From Notolepis coatsorum (lineage: Eukaryota; Chordata; Actinopteri; Aulopiformes; Paralepididae): a stretch of DNA of 64,000 bases. The translations under genes were made by a program, and so were the position numbers. Positions 24,100-33,475 of this stretch are shown one piece after another. Positions within the stretch are counted from its first letter, which is position 1. Each line of letters begins with the position of its first letter. The DNA is taken from the NCBI GenBank assembly GCA_963971535.1, contig OZ020591.1, positions 16,099,823-16,163,822 of the forward strand, in the 5' to 3' direction. The notes below the pieces were generated by a model, which searched no databases, was not told the DNA's origin, and worked only from the letters and a program-made list of their open reading frames with translations.

Positions 24100-24578
24100 C
24101 TTGAGGTTAAAACAGCGTTTTTATAAAGCAACTGAGATGGGGTTTTTTCCTCTTCCGACGACCACATCCCACGACCTGGGTTGGTTATCGACGGATTCTC
24201 GTTCATGTCTGGGGGATGATGACGGAATGGATCTGGACATATGCAGAGGGGTCTCACGCCCTTGGGGTGGGCCACCAGGCGCGGTTCGCCCGAACGTCTG
24301 GGTGGTGCCTTCTTTTCATGTTAAGATCGACACGCATATCTGCCCTTTCTCCTGGAGTAGGCATGTCGGCGTGGTTAGGGCACGGGACTGGTTCTGGTCA
24401 CGCTGGTCCGGATCAGTTGAACCCGTTGTCCGCCGGGGATGCAGATCTGCTGTTCTGGTACCCTGAGGGACTTGGGCTTTTTTCAGGGGGAAAAATGCCA
24501 GGTCGGTCCGGGTGTCACAGGGTTAAGCGCTATGGAGACTCTGGTTGGGTAAATTTTTTACTCAGCACTGTCGTACTG
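24100..24578. other. Internal DNA of the DIRS-like element, right of the LTR insertion
   Basis: Directly continues 18369 when the nested LTR element is removed. ORFs 24071-24466 and 24216-24863 cross repeat boundaries or the 5S-like sequence and show no domain, so no gene is called. Confidence 0.4.
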
Positions 24579-24697
24579 GCTTACGGCCATGCCGACCTGT
24601 ACACGCTCGATCTCGTCGGATCTCGGCCGCTACGCAGGTTGGTCCTGGTTAGTACTTGGTTGGGAGACCGCCTGGGAATACCAAGTACGGTGTGCTT
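24579..24697 (+). pseudogene. 5S rRNA-like sequence 2
   Basis: 119 bp, the canonical 5S length, from gcttacggccatgccgacct through tagtacttggttgggagacc and gcctgggaatacc. The 3' half is well conserved. The 5' half and box A (gccgctacgcagg) are diverged, and the closing stem differs (ccaagtacggtg). A further 5S-like start (gcttacggccatgctgac) is at 25280-25297. Probably not functional. Confidence 0.7.
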
Positions 24698-25848
24698 AGG
24701 GGCTGGTTCTCCATTCTTTTTCGCTCCTCTCTCACGCATGGCGAAGAGGGGCCTGTTGGGGTGGTCTTTGACCTCCTCTGGTGACCCTGTGCTTCCCGTA
24801 TCGCCAGGCCCGGTCCGAAGTAATGTTTCGTCGACCCGTAGGCCTGGGTTAACCCTTTTTTGAAAATTGAAACACTTGTACTGCGGTATAGCCGGTGTAT
24901 ACCCGCAGGTGTGTTTTGGAGTTTTTTCTTGAGGGGTTATAGGAACAACCACCGCATTGGGTAACACCAAGGTGGTTGATTCCCTGGTGTGTTGGAGCAG
25001 TGTCAACTCCTGGGTTCACCGTTTGAGGGTGCCCCTGCACGTTCATGACGTCTGCCAATCGTGTCAGCCTTCTCTGCCTCAACCCCTCTGGGTGGGGTTT
25101 TTTAAATGGAGGCTTGGTCATGCAACACCGCCAGCTTCCGCTCCTTCCGCCGGGGCGGCTGTGTTCAGCTGTCCCCTCTGGCGCCTGTCTCGTCCGCAGT
25201 CTCCATGCTAGGGTTGATAGCCTGTTGCCTGGTTTTTCCCCGGTGCGCTGCCTGCTTCCGTTGGTTAACCTTTTTTGTGTGCTTACGGCCATGCTGACTG
25301 CTTGTTGCAGGGTCAGTGTGCCAGGCGGTGTACTATTGGGGGGACAGGGCCCGCTCGGCTGAGGGGCCTTTGTCCGAATACGCTGGCGATGTGGGGGGCG
25401 GGGCACTACGTGCCCGCCTGGTGGGGTCTTGATGCTGGCATCATGGACTTCTCCGGGCCCCCGTTCCAGGGGGTCCAGTCCCTTTGGTGGGTCTGGGTCT
25501 TCCTTCGCGCTCCGCTGCTACGGCCTTGCCACGGGGTTGGGTTTGCCCTTGACCCCGTGATTCTGGGGGCAGTAACGAGGTTGTTTCCTCCGTTCGTTCC
25601 CGGGTGGCATGCGGATTGTGCGTGTGTGTAGTCGTGGGGTCAAGCCACGGTCTGCTCACCCTGTGCGTTGAGTTGCTTGAGTGCCTCTTCGCACGGTCGG
25701 GTCCGTCGCCCTCCCGTGAAGCCACCAATAGGGGGGGTGCCCTCCATTAGGGTGGGTCGGGGGGGCTCGGCCCTCCCTGATCTGATGGCTGTGGGGGGCC
25801 TCAGCGGGGTGTATTTGTCGAGCTTCTAGCTCCCGCTCAGCTCCTATT
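24698..25848. other. Internal DNA of the DIRS-like element, right end before the complementary region
   Basis: GC-rich. The longest frame (24849-25406, minus, 185 codons) is Pro/Arg-rich and has no recombinase or RT motif. I do not call a gene. Confidence 0.35.
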
Positions 25849-25888
25849 ATGCAACAGACGCAGAGCGGGAGCTAGTGTGATACAGAAC
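25849..25888. repeat. Internal complementary region candidate
   Basis: 40 bp that are the reverse complement of the left end of the element (14941-14980): atgcaacagacgcagagcgg, then gagctagtgtgatacagaac. In DIRS elements an internal complementary region matches the termini and is thought to template joining of the ends. The sequence then runs into gttaggttatgactataacc, absent from the left end. Confidence 0.65.
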
Positions 25889-25970
25889 GTTAGGTTATGA
25901 CTATAACCAAGTTCTGTTAACACTAGTGGACGCTCTGCGTCTAGACGCCGCTGCGGCCCTTGATTTTTCA

Positions 25971-26129
25971 TTGTGATGAAATTTGTTGGGAAGGAGATGA
26001 GTGTGTGGCACCACCCCTGCTTATATAGGTAAGCGGATGGGGGTGTGGCCAGATGAATGCTGGCATTTAAAGGTACATTTGTGAAATTATTCAGTGTATA
26101 TATGCTGAAGCGAGATATATGCAACAGAC
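25971..26129 (-). repeat. Right inverted terminal repeat of the DIRS-like element
   Basis: Reverse complement of 14970-15124; it ends ...gatatatgcaacagac at the minisatellite junction. Confidence 0.85.
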
Positions 26130-26183
26130 GATATGAGGACTGTATGTAACTAGGAGAGATATGAGGACTTTGTGTAACTATCT
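26130..26183. repeat. Minisatellite, right-hand remainder
   Basis: Two units of the 27-bp array (gatatgaggactgtatgtaa) continue in phase after the insertion, then merge into tcttatcttatcttac. Confidence 0.85.
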
Positions 26184-26191
26184 TATCTTAT

Positions 26192-26300
26192 CTTACCTCA
26201 GTGGTTAATAAAGGAACATCTCACCTGAGTGGTTAATAAAGGAACATCTCACCTGAGTGGTTAATAAAGGAACATCTCACCTCAGTGGTTAATAAAGGAA
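26192..26300. repeat. 28-bp tandem repeat running into the gap
   Basis: About four units of agtggttaataaaggaacat plus ctcacctg/c. The array is cut off by the run of N, so its real length is unknown and collapse of a longer array is likely. Confidence 0.85.
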
Positions 26301-26500
26301 NNNNNNNNNNNNNNNNNNNNNNNNNNNNNNNNNNNNNNNNNNNNNNNNNNNNNNNNNNNNNNNNNNNNNNNNNNNNNNNNNNNNNNNNNNNNNNNNNNNN
26401 NNNNNNNNNNNNNNNNNNNNNNNNNNNNNNNNNNNNNNNNNNNNNNNNNNNNNNNNNNNNNNNNNNNNNNNNNNNNNNNNNNNNNNNNNNNNNNNNNNNN
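26301..26500. other. Assembly gap (200 N)
   Basis: A run of 200 N, probably a placeholder length. It follows a tandem repeat, a common reason for assembly breaks. Confidence 0.99.
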
Positions 26501-26784
26501 ACGTTCTCAGATACAGTCACACCTAACTTGTTGTGAAGACATGTGTTACATTCCATTCGTAGAGGCAATTAGGCACTGTCTGTAGTCTGTGCTCAAACGA
26601 GGGGACATTAAATGCGCATTCGCGGGAGCGCGCACGTGGTGCGTGTCACCCCAGATGATTTCAATAACGCACCACTGCTCCTTACTGTAGAAAAAACCAC
26701 AGAACTATATGAAACATCAAGAGAGAGAAGACAGTGATGTCAACACATCTATACATCGACACCTCCTGTATAGGTGCTCTCAAA
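26501..26784. other. Unassigned sequence right of the gap
   Basis: I see no gene, RNA or repeat that I recognise in this stretch. Confidence 0.35.
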
Positions 26785-27195
26785 GTGCTCTCAAAGAACA
26801 CCTACGGGAGGCTGCCATTCTAAACTGGCCCCCGTAAAATGTCCAAACCCCCCCTCCCACGGTCCCACCCCCTCCTAATGTACAGTTTCCTCCCCCTTGT
26901 ATATATATATTTTCTGTTAGGATCTCTGTTTAACAGTAGGCCTACTTTATATCTGTATGTCGTGTATGTCATAAATGTCATGATATATATCTGTATATCA
27001 TGATATATATCTGTATACCTGTATGTTGCGTATGTCATAAATGTCATTATGAATTGAAAATGGGGGACCCTGATGTAAACAAGACAAGTCTTTCTCTGGT
27101 CTGCATCCCCTACAATTGTGTGTATTGAGCCGTACTGTATTGTACCCATTCTGCAATCTGTTTAGTTGCAAACAGTTTTCAATCAATCAATCCCA
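26785..27195 (+). mobile_element. Non-LTR copy C (3' end)
   Basis: Starts with the end of the RT ORF (acacctacgggaggctgcca), then the C-rich UTR, a duplicated gtcatgatatatatctgtat stretch and gcaatctgttt...caatcaatcaat. It is missing all upstream coding sequence. It preserves the TTTAACAGTA site that is occupied by the piggyBac-like element in copy B. Confidence 0.8.
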
Positions 27196-27608
27196 CGTCG
27201 TACAGTATTTTCTGTATGCAAACCTTGTTTCTCCCCCCTCTGATGGAACAGTCCACATTCATTCGTGCGTCATCTCGCGTCGTCCAGACCATAGATATCT
27301 ATATAGAACACTAGATAGCTTACCCGCGCTGCCGGCCAATGTAGAGCGACGTCGTCGTAGAGGGGCCATCTTGCTCGAGGCAGCTCAGCTACTGATAACA
27401 TTCATGTCTATGGTGCATGTACTATTTAAATAACCATAGATTGCTCAATTCTTTACCGATTTCCAAACGGGTTGGTTTGCTATAAACATAAAATATGTAG
27501 TTATGATACTGCATAGACTTTCATATGAAAATAACTTTAAACAGATAAGTATAGCAATGGCTTTACACACACAGATAAGGTAGCCTATTTATATTACTTA
27601 CACACACA

Positions 27609-27612
<4 letters not shown>
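27196..27612. repeat. Dispersed repeat with an inverted partner near 63.6 kb
   Basis: About 27279-27318 (ccatagatatctatatagaa then cactagatagc) is the reverse complement of about 63571-63613. The rest of the stretch holds no gene that I can support; the 105-codon frame 27116-27433 mixes a retrotransposon tail with this repeat. Confidence 0.4.

Positions 27613-27668
<56 letters not shown>
27613..27668. repeat. (TA)n microsatellite
   Basis: About 27 uninterrupted TA dinucleotides. Confidence 0.97.
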
Positions 27669-27674
<6 letters not shown>

Positions 27675-28464
27675 TCCATCCCACTTATTTTATTACATTG
27701 TCAATAGTTAAAGAAAAAGGATAAGGAAAGCACTCCAATTTTATTGCCACACAGCATCATCATCAATCATCAAACCTTTATTGTCAGACACTTGGTCCAT
27801 AGATGTCACATAGACAAAAAACACGTTTATAAAAGAGAGTCCCCCCACTCACCTTCACTGGATTAGAGACATACTGTACTTTAGCAAACTTGAAAAGATA
27901 AGATGTACTCTGAGAGGTTCTTCATCTATGTTCAAGAAAACGTGGGGTTCATTCCTTGTACTTGTGGATGATGGACAGTTCCATACTATTCCAGAATAGC
28001 CATTTTTATGCTGCTTGCTTGCTGGTATTCATCTGTGTGAACATTAATTCAACGTGAGTTATTTGATATACCGTATATACATTGGAGAAGCATATTTGGG
28101 TACCTGAACGTGTGCTATATATTTGATATACTATGTATATACTTTTGAGACGACTGTCGTGCGACCAAATCAGTGTTTGTTTGTCTTATTATTTACTTTT
28201 GAACTGTTTCCTTTTTTCCCCCTTTTCTTTTCTTTTCTTCTGTTTAATGTTGTTATCTGTTCTATGTGGACAATGACAATACAATAATAATAATAATAAT
28301 AATAATAATATATGCAGACATATACTTCGATTTCTATGTCCTCAAAAAAAGTATAATAAACAAAAAAGTGAAAAAAATAAATAAAAGAGAGCCATACCGG
28401 AATTTCCACATTTGTGACGGAGTACGACTGAGGAGAGAAACACCAAGTCAACGCTCTTACTCTC
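27669..28464. other. Intergenic, low-information stretch
   Basis: Contains a short repeat-like piece near 27765-27815 (aacctttattgtcagacact) and a (TAA)n run at about 28283-28312. No gene is recognised. Confidence 0.4.
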
Positions 28465-29322
28465 CTAATGCCCTTTGAAAAGGACAGTTTTGGTGAGCTT
28501 CTGTCTCATGTTGCCACTCTGTAAGGTCAGAGTATCTAATTTGGCAATGTGGTGCAGACGTAGCTTGAAAAACAGGGACACAACTAATGTCAACAGCATA
28601 TGGTGGTGACTGTCAATGCCATGCTGTGTTTCACCGATGTGCTCCCCGAGCAAAAACACATCCTCTGACCCTATCCTCTTGCGCACAATGTAGAGGACTT
28701 CCAGCGGTTTGATGGGCTGTGATCGTCTGGAATCAGCTGATGACTGGCGAATGACCCACTCTGCTGCCCTGACAATCCTCACCGTGCCTTCAGATGGAAT
28801 CACTAGGCCTCCATTGTTTTCGAGAGCAGATGGTAACTCTTGTCCTGACAAGCAGATGCAGCGTCCGTCACCAGGCTGGCACGGCAGACATCACAGGACA
28901 GCTTCTTTAATGTCCATCGCACAACAAATCCTAAAATTAGAGGTAGACTGATTAATAATATAATAACTTATAATAATAATAATTAATAAGTATGGGGAAA
29001 TTAGAATTTCCAACTGTGAACATTTCTTTTTTTGGACTATCATCCAATTAATCAGCAATCATTTTCACCCTAGGTTTTGACTATTGGCACAATCGGCTAT
29101 AGGTCAATCAGTCAACCTTAACTGAAATGTACACAAGGGCGTTGTCCACAAGACCATCGAAGCGGGTGGGGAGGTAGCTGTGGTCATGTACAATGGCAGG
29201 AATGTCAGCAAACGGGGATGGAAGATCTTCTCCTCCTTCAGCAGAGGACATATCTACAGCTGACAGGTTTGATCGCGATTTCCTTCTCTCTGACTGTCAG
29301 CGCTAGCTCTAGTCTCCACCCA

Positions 29323-29334
29323 CCGCCCCCCCCC

Positions 29335-29365
<31 letters not shown>

Positions 29366-29372
29366 ACACACA
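29323..29372. repeat. Poly(C) run followed by (CA)n
   Basis: About 25 C followed by about ten CA dinucleotides. A gattgattgattgattg run is nearby at 29448-29466. Confidence 0.95.
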
Positions 29373-29649
29373 CTCCTGTCTGCAACGCGGGTCAGGCTGA
29401 GAGAGAGCTGGGTGCTGCGCTGTTCTAAGTGAGCATGGCCTATTGAGTTGATTGATTGATTGATTGCTAATTTTATTACTGTACGCTTGGTTTCCAACTG
29501 GTTAAGTTTAGGCCCTCTACAGTAGGTTTAAAAAAAGAAATAAAAAAATAGGGCGAAGAAAACGTTTTTTTCCTATAGGGCAAAAAAACGTTTTAATTTG
29601 TTTTACCTACTTTCTATAGAATCATCTAAGAATGAAGTTCTATGGAAAG

Positions 29650-29740
29650 TAGGTCTGCATTCCCTTAACAATTGTGTGTATTGAGCCGTACTGTATTGTA
29701 CCCATTCTGCATCTGGTAATAAAATTTTCAATCAATCATT
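29650..29740 (+). mobile_element. Non-LTR copy D (3' tail only)
   Basis: About 90 bp of the family's 3' end (acaattgtgtgtattgagcc ... ttttcaatcaatca). It sits in an intron of the P-like gene. Confidence 0.75.
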
Positions 29741-29890
29741 CCAATAATACACAGTTGGATGTGTTAGTTGGTTGGATGCACTTCAAGCTGCTTCCACATG
29801 AGGCAACTTCTCTCAATAATTCCAATAATACACAGTTGGATGTGTTAGTTGGTTGGATGCACTTCCGATCTGCTTCCACATGGAGGCAAA
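29739..29890 (+). repeat. Two-unit tandem duplication (~80 bp)
   Basis: The block starting ttccaataatacacagttgg occurs at 29739 and again at 29820. The units share about 55 nearly identical bases and then diverge slightly. Confidence 0.8.
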
Positions 29891-30007
29891 TTGTCTTTTT
29901 TGTAGTTGTGGGAACTACTTTTTCTGGCGGATGGTTTTTTCAATAAATCTTCGATTAATGTGTGTTTATTGTATAGAAATAAGGTTGGATGATTGTGGCA
30001 TTTGTAT

Positions 30008-30133
30008 AAAAGCTTTACACCACTTGCAGTCGTGATTTGTGAATAATAAACCATGCCTAGGGGTGTCTAACGACCACCCCTAGGCATGGTTTATTGTTCA
30101 CAAACCACTCCTGCGCGTGATGTAATGCTTAAT
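30008..30133. repeat. Fold-back repeat (MITE-like hairpin, arms ~58 bp)
   Basis: The inner arms, ttgtgaataataaaccatgc plus ctaggggtg at 30037-30065 and its complement at 30075-30103, pair with one mismatch around a short loop. Pairing continues more loosely to aagctttacaccac and its partner near 30133. There is no ORF. It may be a small non-autonomous DNA element. Confidence 0.7.
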
Positions 30134-30726
30134 GACATTATCATACAGTTCAGTCTGTATCACAGTGGTGACAAATTCTGCAAACAGATAGACAAACAAA
30201 TTTTTCTAAATACTCAAAATGGTCTTCAGAACCGCATTTCTTAAGAAAAAAAAACATATGGACAGACAAACTGAAAAGAATACAAACATATGCTGACACT
30301 TCGTGTCACTTGGTATTGTGGCTGGTAAATATGTACCGGATGCTCTGATGGAGTTAAAGAGAAGTTCCAAGTGGTCCTGGCTGAACCTGTACGTCAGGAC
30401 ATATCGCTGTCCCTCAAGCAGATCAGGAACCATCAACATCAACGTGTCAATGTTGATGATGAAGCCCAGGATAGAGAGGAACCTTCAAACGCAAATATTG
30501 TATTACTATGATGATCCTGCCAAAACAGTACACAAGAAATCAGGGATGCAAACACGCTATAGGGTGAAAATAGTGAATGCTCCCAGAGCAGCACTCCTCA
30601 GGGAGCTACCACGGCAGACACAAATCCACATTTTACACAATTCACTTCATTGCCACATTTTGGGAAAAAAGGGTAACCTAAAGCTGACTAGTTTGCATCC
30701 CTGATCTTGAATGTATAATCAGTGCG

Positions 30727-30784
30727 AGTGTGCTAAAAGTAATTTTAAGGATCCTAAGATCCTTACAATTACTTTTAGGACACT
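30727..30784. repeat. Short near-perfect hairpin
   Basis: 27-nt arms (agtgtgctaaaagtaatttt plus aaggatc) pair with two mismatches across a 4-nt ctaa loop. It could be a degenerate MITE or a small structured RNA; nothing else supports a gene. Confidence 0.7.
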
Positions 30785-30958
30785 AAACTTGCTTGAATCA
30801 ATTCACAAAAGAACGTGCAGACCATGCAATACTTACAGTACTGTACCATTTTGACACCTGGATTGGGGGGGGGGGACTGAACACAAGAAAATTGGGGCAG
30901 AGACAAATTCACGGACAGCCAACACATTGGAGCAACATAGTATCATATGAATATGAAT

Positions 30959-31920
30959 AATACATACCACTTTATGACCTCGATGCAGAAGAGTAGGGCA
31001 TCTCATGAACTTTATGCAGACAGGAAAGAGCATCTTATGAACTCGATGCAGAAGAGTAGAGCTTGTGTATGTATGTATGTGACAAATAAACCTCTTGAAT
31101 CCTGTCATATATTCAATCAGTTTCAGTAACTACAGAACACATAATACTAGACAACTCACTTGTTGAGGTCCGGCCGTCTGGACGGTCTGGGCTTCCACAG
31201 CACATTCCATGATAAAAAAAAAGTATCAATTTAGTTAGATAGATGATAGATCATCATCCAACACTATCTACAGTATCCTATCCTGTGTTCTGATACGACC
31301 GCAGGCGCCGGCACGGTCACCGGGCGTTGTCAATAATAGTCCCCACCGGAGCAAAGTGGGTCAAGTTTGATTTGTACCGTGCGTGCGTGCAGGCTGCAGC
31401 GCCGCCGCGCTCCGAATGGTAATTGCAAGAATAGCATGCATGTTGCCATATTACGTGTGAATTAGTGCGCAAATCATTAATCATACATCCAAAATAGCAT
31501 ACGTTTATTATTATACACGATGATTATACAGAAAATTACAGAAAAATGAGAAATGCATGGCAAAAGTAGCATTTATTTTCAGTAATTTAGAGACCCCCAG
31601 GGGAGCTTTAGAGACCCCCAGGGGAGCTGATGTCTGATCTAGGGGAGCTATAGCGGACCGAGCTCCCCCCGTGGATCGCACCTATGAACTCGATACAGAC
31701 AGGAGGACAGAACATCTTATGAACTTGATGCAGACAGGACAGAACATCTTATGAACTCGATGCAGACAGGAGGACAGAACATCTTATGAACTCGATGCAG
31801 ACAGGAGGACAGAGCATCTGAACTCGATGCAGACAGGACAGAACATCTTATGAACTCGATACAGACAGGACAGAGCATCACATAAACTTGATGTTAAACA
31901 AGAGAACAGCGCATCTCATG
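30959..31920. repeat. Degenerate ~34-bp tandem repeats in two blocks
   Basis: Units of the form aactcgatgcagacaggagg and acagaacatcttatg occur at about 30975-31060 and 31683-31920. The intervening DNA (31110-31680) shows two agagacccccaggggagct repeats near 31590-31625. No gene is recognised in this part apart from the spaced P-like exons. Confidence 0.75.
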
Positions 31921-32928
31921 AACTTATGTCATGGACTTTAGGGATGCACTGAAACCCGGTAGAATTGAGCTATTGGTAATAGTTAAAAATCTTACATACT
32001 CAGTCTGAGCACCAAAGCAGTACTACTTAGTTTTACCTTAGATAATTGAATGATGTGTAAATTGACCACTTGTATACATCTAACGAAGAATAAAATAAAC
32101 CCTTATTTTCTAAATCAGCAATCTCATTCTGATAATTTCTTAATAATTAATAATTTGTACTGGGTATTGGTGACTACTGAAAAGTTGAGTAGTTGTACTC
32201 AAACTTGTGTGGGAGGTAAATGGTATCAGTGCATCACTAACAGAACATTCACTATTTTAACAGACCTCTTTGTTCTGTAAAGGGGTGTGCCATCTTCCAT
32301 CTTCAAAGTGAGCAAGAACCCCCTGGCTCTTGACAAGAACTCCCTGGTGCTTTTCAAATTCCTAGAACCAAGGGGGGCTTTGAACCCTTTGGCTCTGGGA
32401 TTGCGGCTGTTCAGCCTGTCCGTTATCTATAAACAAATATCTAAATATAATTGGAAGCACTGAAATCATCACCATAACTGTGTCAACATGTATCAGATAG
32501 TAAGTATGAGGAATAGTTCCTCTGTGGCTGTGCTTTTTACAAATAAATTGCTGCATGTGACAACAAGGGTGCTTCTTAGGTAAGTATGAGGTAAGTATAA
32601 AGAGTTTTAGGCAAGTGCTTGCATATTGTTGAATTTGAAGGCAGTCATAATTATTTAACCATTCCCAATGCCCAAATTCAAATGTTAATGTAATAATGTT
32701 ATTTTATACAACGAACAACCAAAATAGGTGTGTTCTGAACTTTCAGGTATGGTATTTTCACATTTTTGTGAAAACTTAAAATCTGAAATCTCTCACCTGT
32801 GATGACATGAGAATGCCACCAGGATTATATGGGTTAAAGTAATGCATCACTCAAATGTTGATAAAAACAGTAGAATATTGGAAAATGATTTGGGTCAATG
32901 ATGCAAATCTATAGCTGTGATACCTTAA

Positions 32929-33350
32929 AGGATAACTCCACTATTTTGGGAAATTAGCTTATTTAACATCTTCCCTGGAGTTAGACAAGAAGATGCATAC
33001 CTTTTTTGTCTCTGTGCGTGCATTTAGCTTTGGGAACAGACGATCCGTTAGCATAGCTTAGCTTCATCACTGGAAGTGGGGGAGGACAGTAGCCTGACGT
33101 TCCCTTTGAGTGTACAGTTTGATTGATGGATTTAAAAGTTTATTAACAGATTGCAGAATACACTGCAAATACAACTCCAAAACGTTCATGTAAACATGTT
33201 GTGACCTGTGTATTCACCACGTGGAGAAATAAAAAATTATTGAATTAGACAATTACGTTTTATAAGCAAATATACTCAGAACTATTTTTTGACCAACCAC
33301 TCCTCTGGGCGCAGTGATTTCATTGATACCTGCTAACGTTGAGGGGGCGG
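32929..33350 (+). repeat. Left TIR of the Kolobok-like element
   Basis: Reverse complement of about 49490-49911, with only a few mismatches (for example near 33275). The first ~150 bp also match both arms of the MITE at 53334-53950. Around 33117-33162 it contains the tail of the non-LTR family (tttattaacagattgcagaa), mirrored in the right TIR. Confidence 0.92.
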
Positions 33351-33475
33351 GCACTGAGACTGCCGGTGTCTGTCTGCGTAGAGTTTACATTTTTATTTCA
33401 TTCAAAGCATCCGAACCGATTGAATTGAAGCTATCGCTACCTGCTCGCTCTGATACATATCTCAACTTTATAATC

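Larger units (their letters stand above)
14941..26129. mobile_element. 11.2-kb inserted element with inverted termini, DIRS-like architecture
   Basis: Lies inside the 27-bp minisatellite. The left flank ...actaggaga and right flank gatatgagg join to give the exact array sequence, so there is neither duplication nor loss. Ends carry inverted repeats of about 155 bp (14970-15124 and 25971-26129). The left end has 29 extra bases outside the repeat, and a 40-bp stretch just inside the right repeat (25849-25888) is the reverse complement of the left extremity 14941-14980. Unequal inverted terminal repeats plus an internal complementary region plus no TSD is the layout of DIRS-type tyrosine-recombinase retrotransposons. 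Without the nested LTR element and its TSD copy (18370-24099) it would be about 5.46 kb. I cannot find reverse transcriptase, tyrosine recombinase or methyltransferase motifs, so it would be a non-autonomous or decayed member, or something else. Confidence 0.5.
28465..32426 (-). pseudogene. P-element-type (THAP9-like) transposase gene, C-terminal exons
   Basis: Minus-strand exons continue the gene at 49912-53117, from which they are separated by the Kolobok-like insertion. In coding order: about 32426-32282 (TDRLNSRNPRAKGFKAPL, acceptor ttatag); about 30485-30330 (LLEGQRYVLTYRFSQDHLEL, the segment preceding the family's NxxNP zone); about 29217-29124 (LVDNALVYI); about 28936-28465 (GFVVRW, CDVCRASLVTD, then GGLVIPSEGTV and RLHHIAKL, ending MRQKLTKTVLFKGH). 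These match the C-terminal half of P-type transposases. A frame change near 28855-28870 separates the CDVCRASLVTD part from the GGLVIPSEG part, so the gene is broken even apart from the insertion. Exon ends are approximate. Confidence 0.72.

Noticed and set aside
24216-24863. 215-codon ORF on plus
   Set aside because: It runs through the 5S-like sequence, has no domain or codon pattern, and is absent as a conserved frame in the left part of the element.
28170-28478. ORFs around the (TAA)n tract
   Set aside because: Low-complexity (Tyr or Ile runs) frames with no motif.
33314-33475. Extension of the THAP exon to an upstream start at 33314
   Set aside because: The added residues fall in or next to the TIR and do not resemble THAP. 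The ATG at 33476 places the first Cys five residues in, as is usual.
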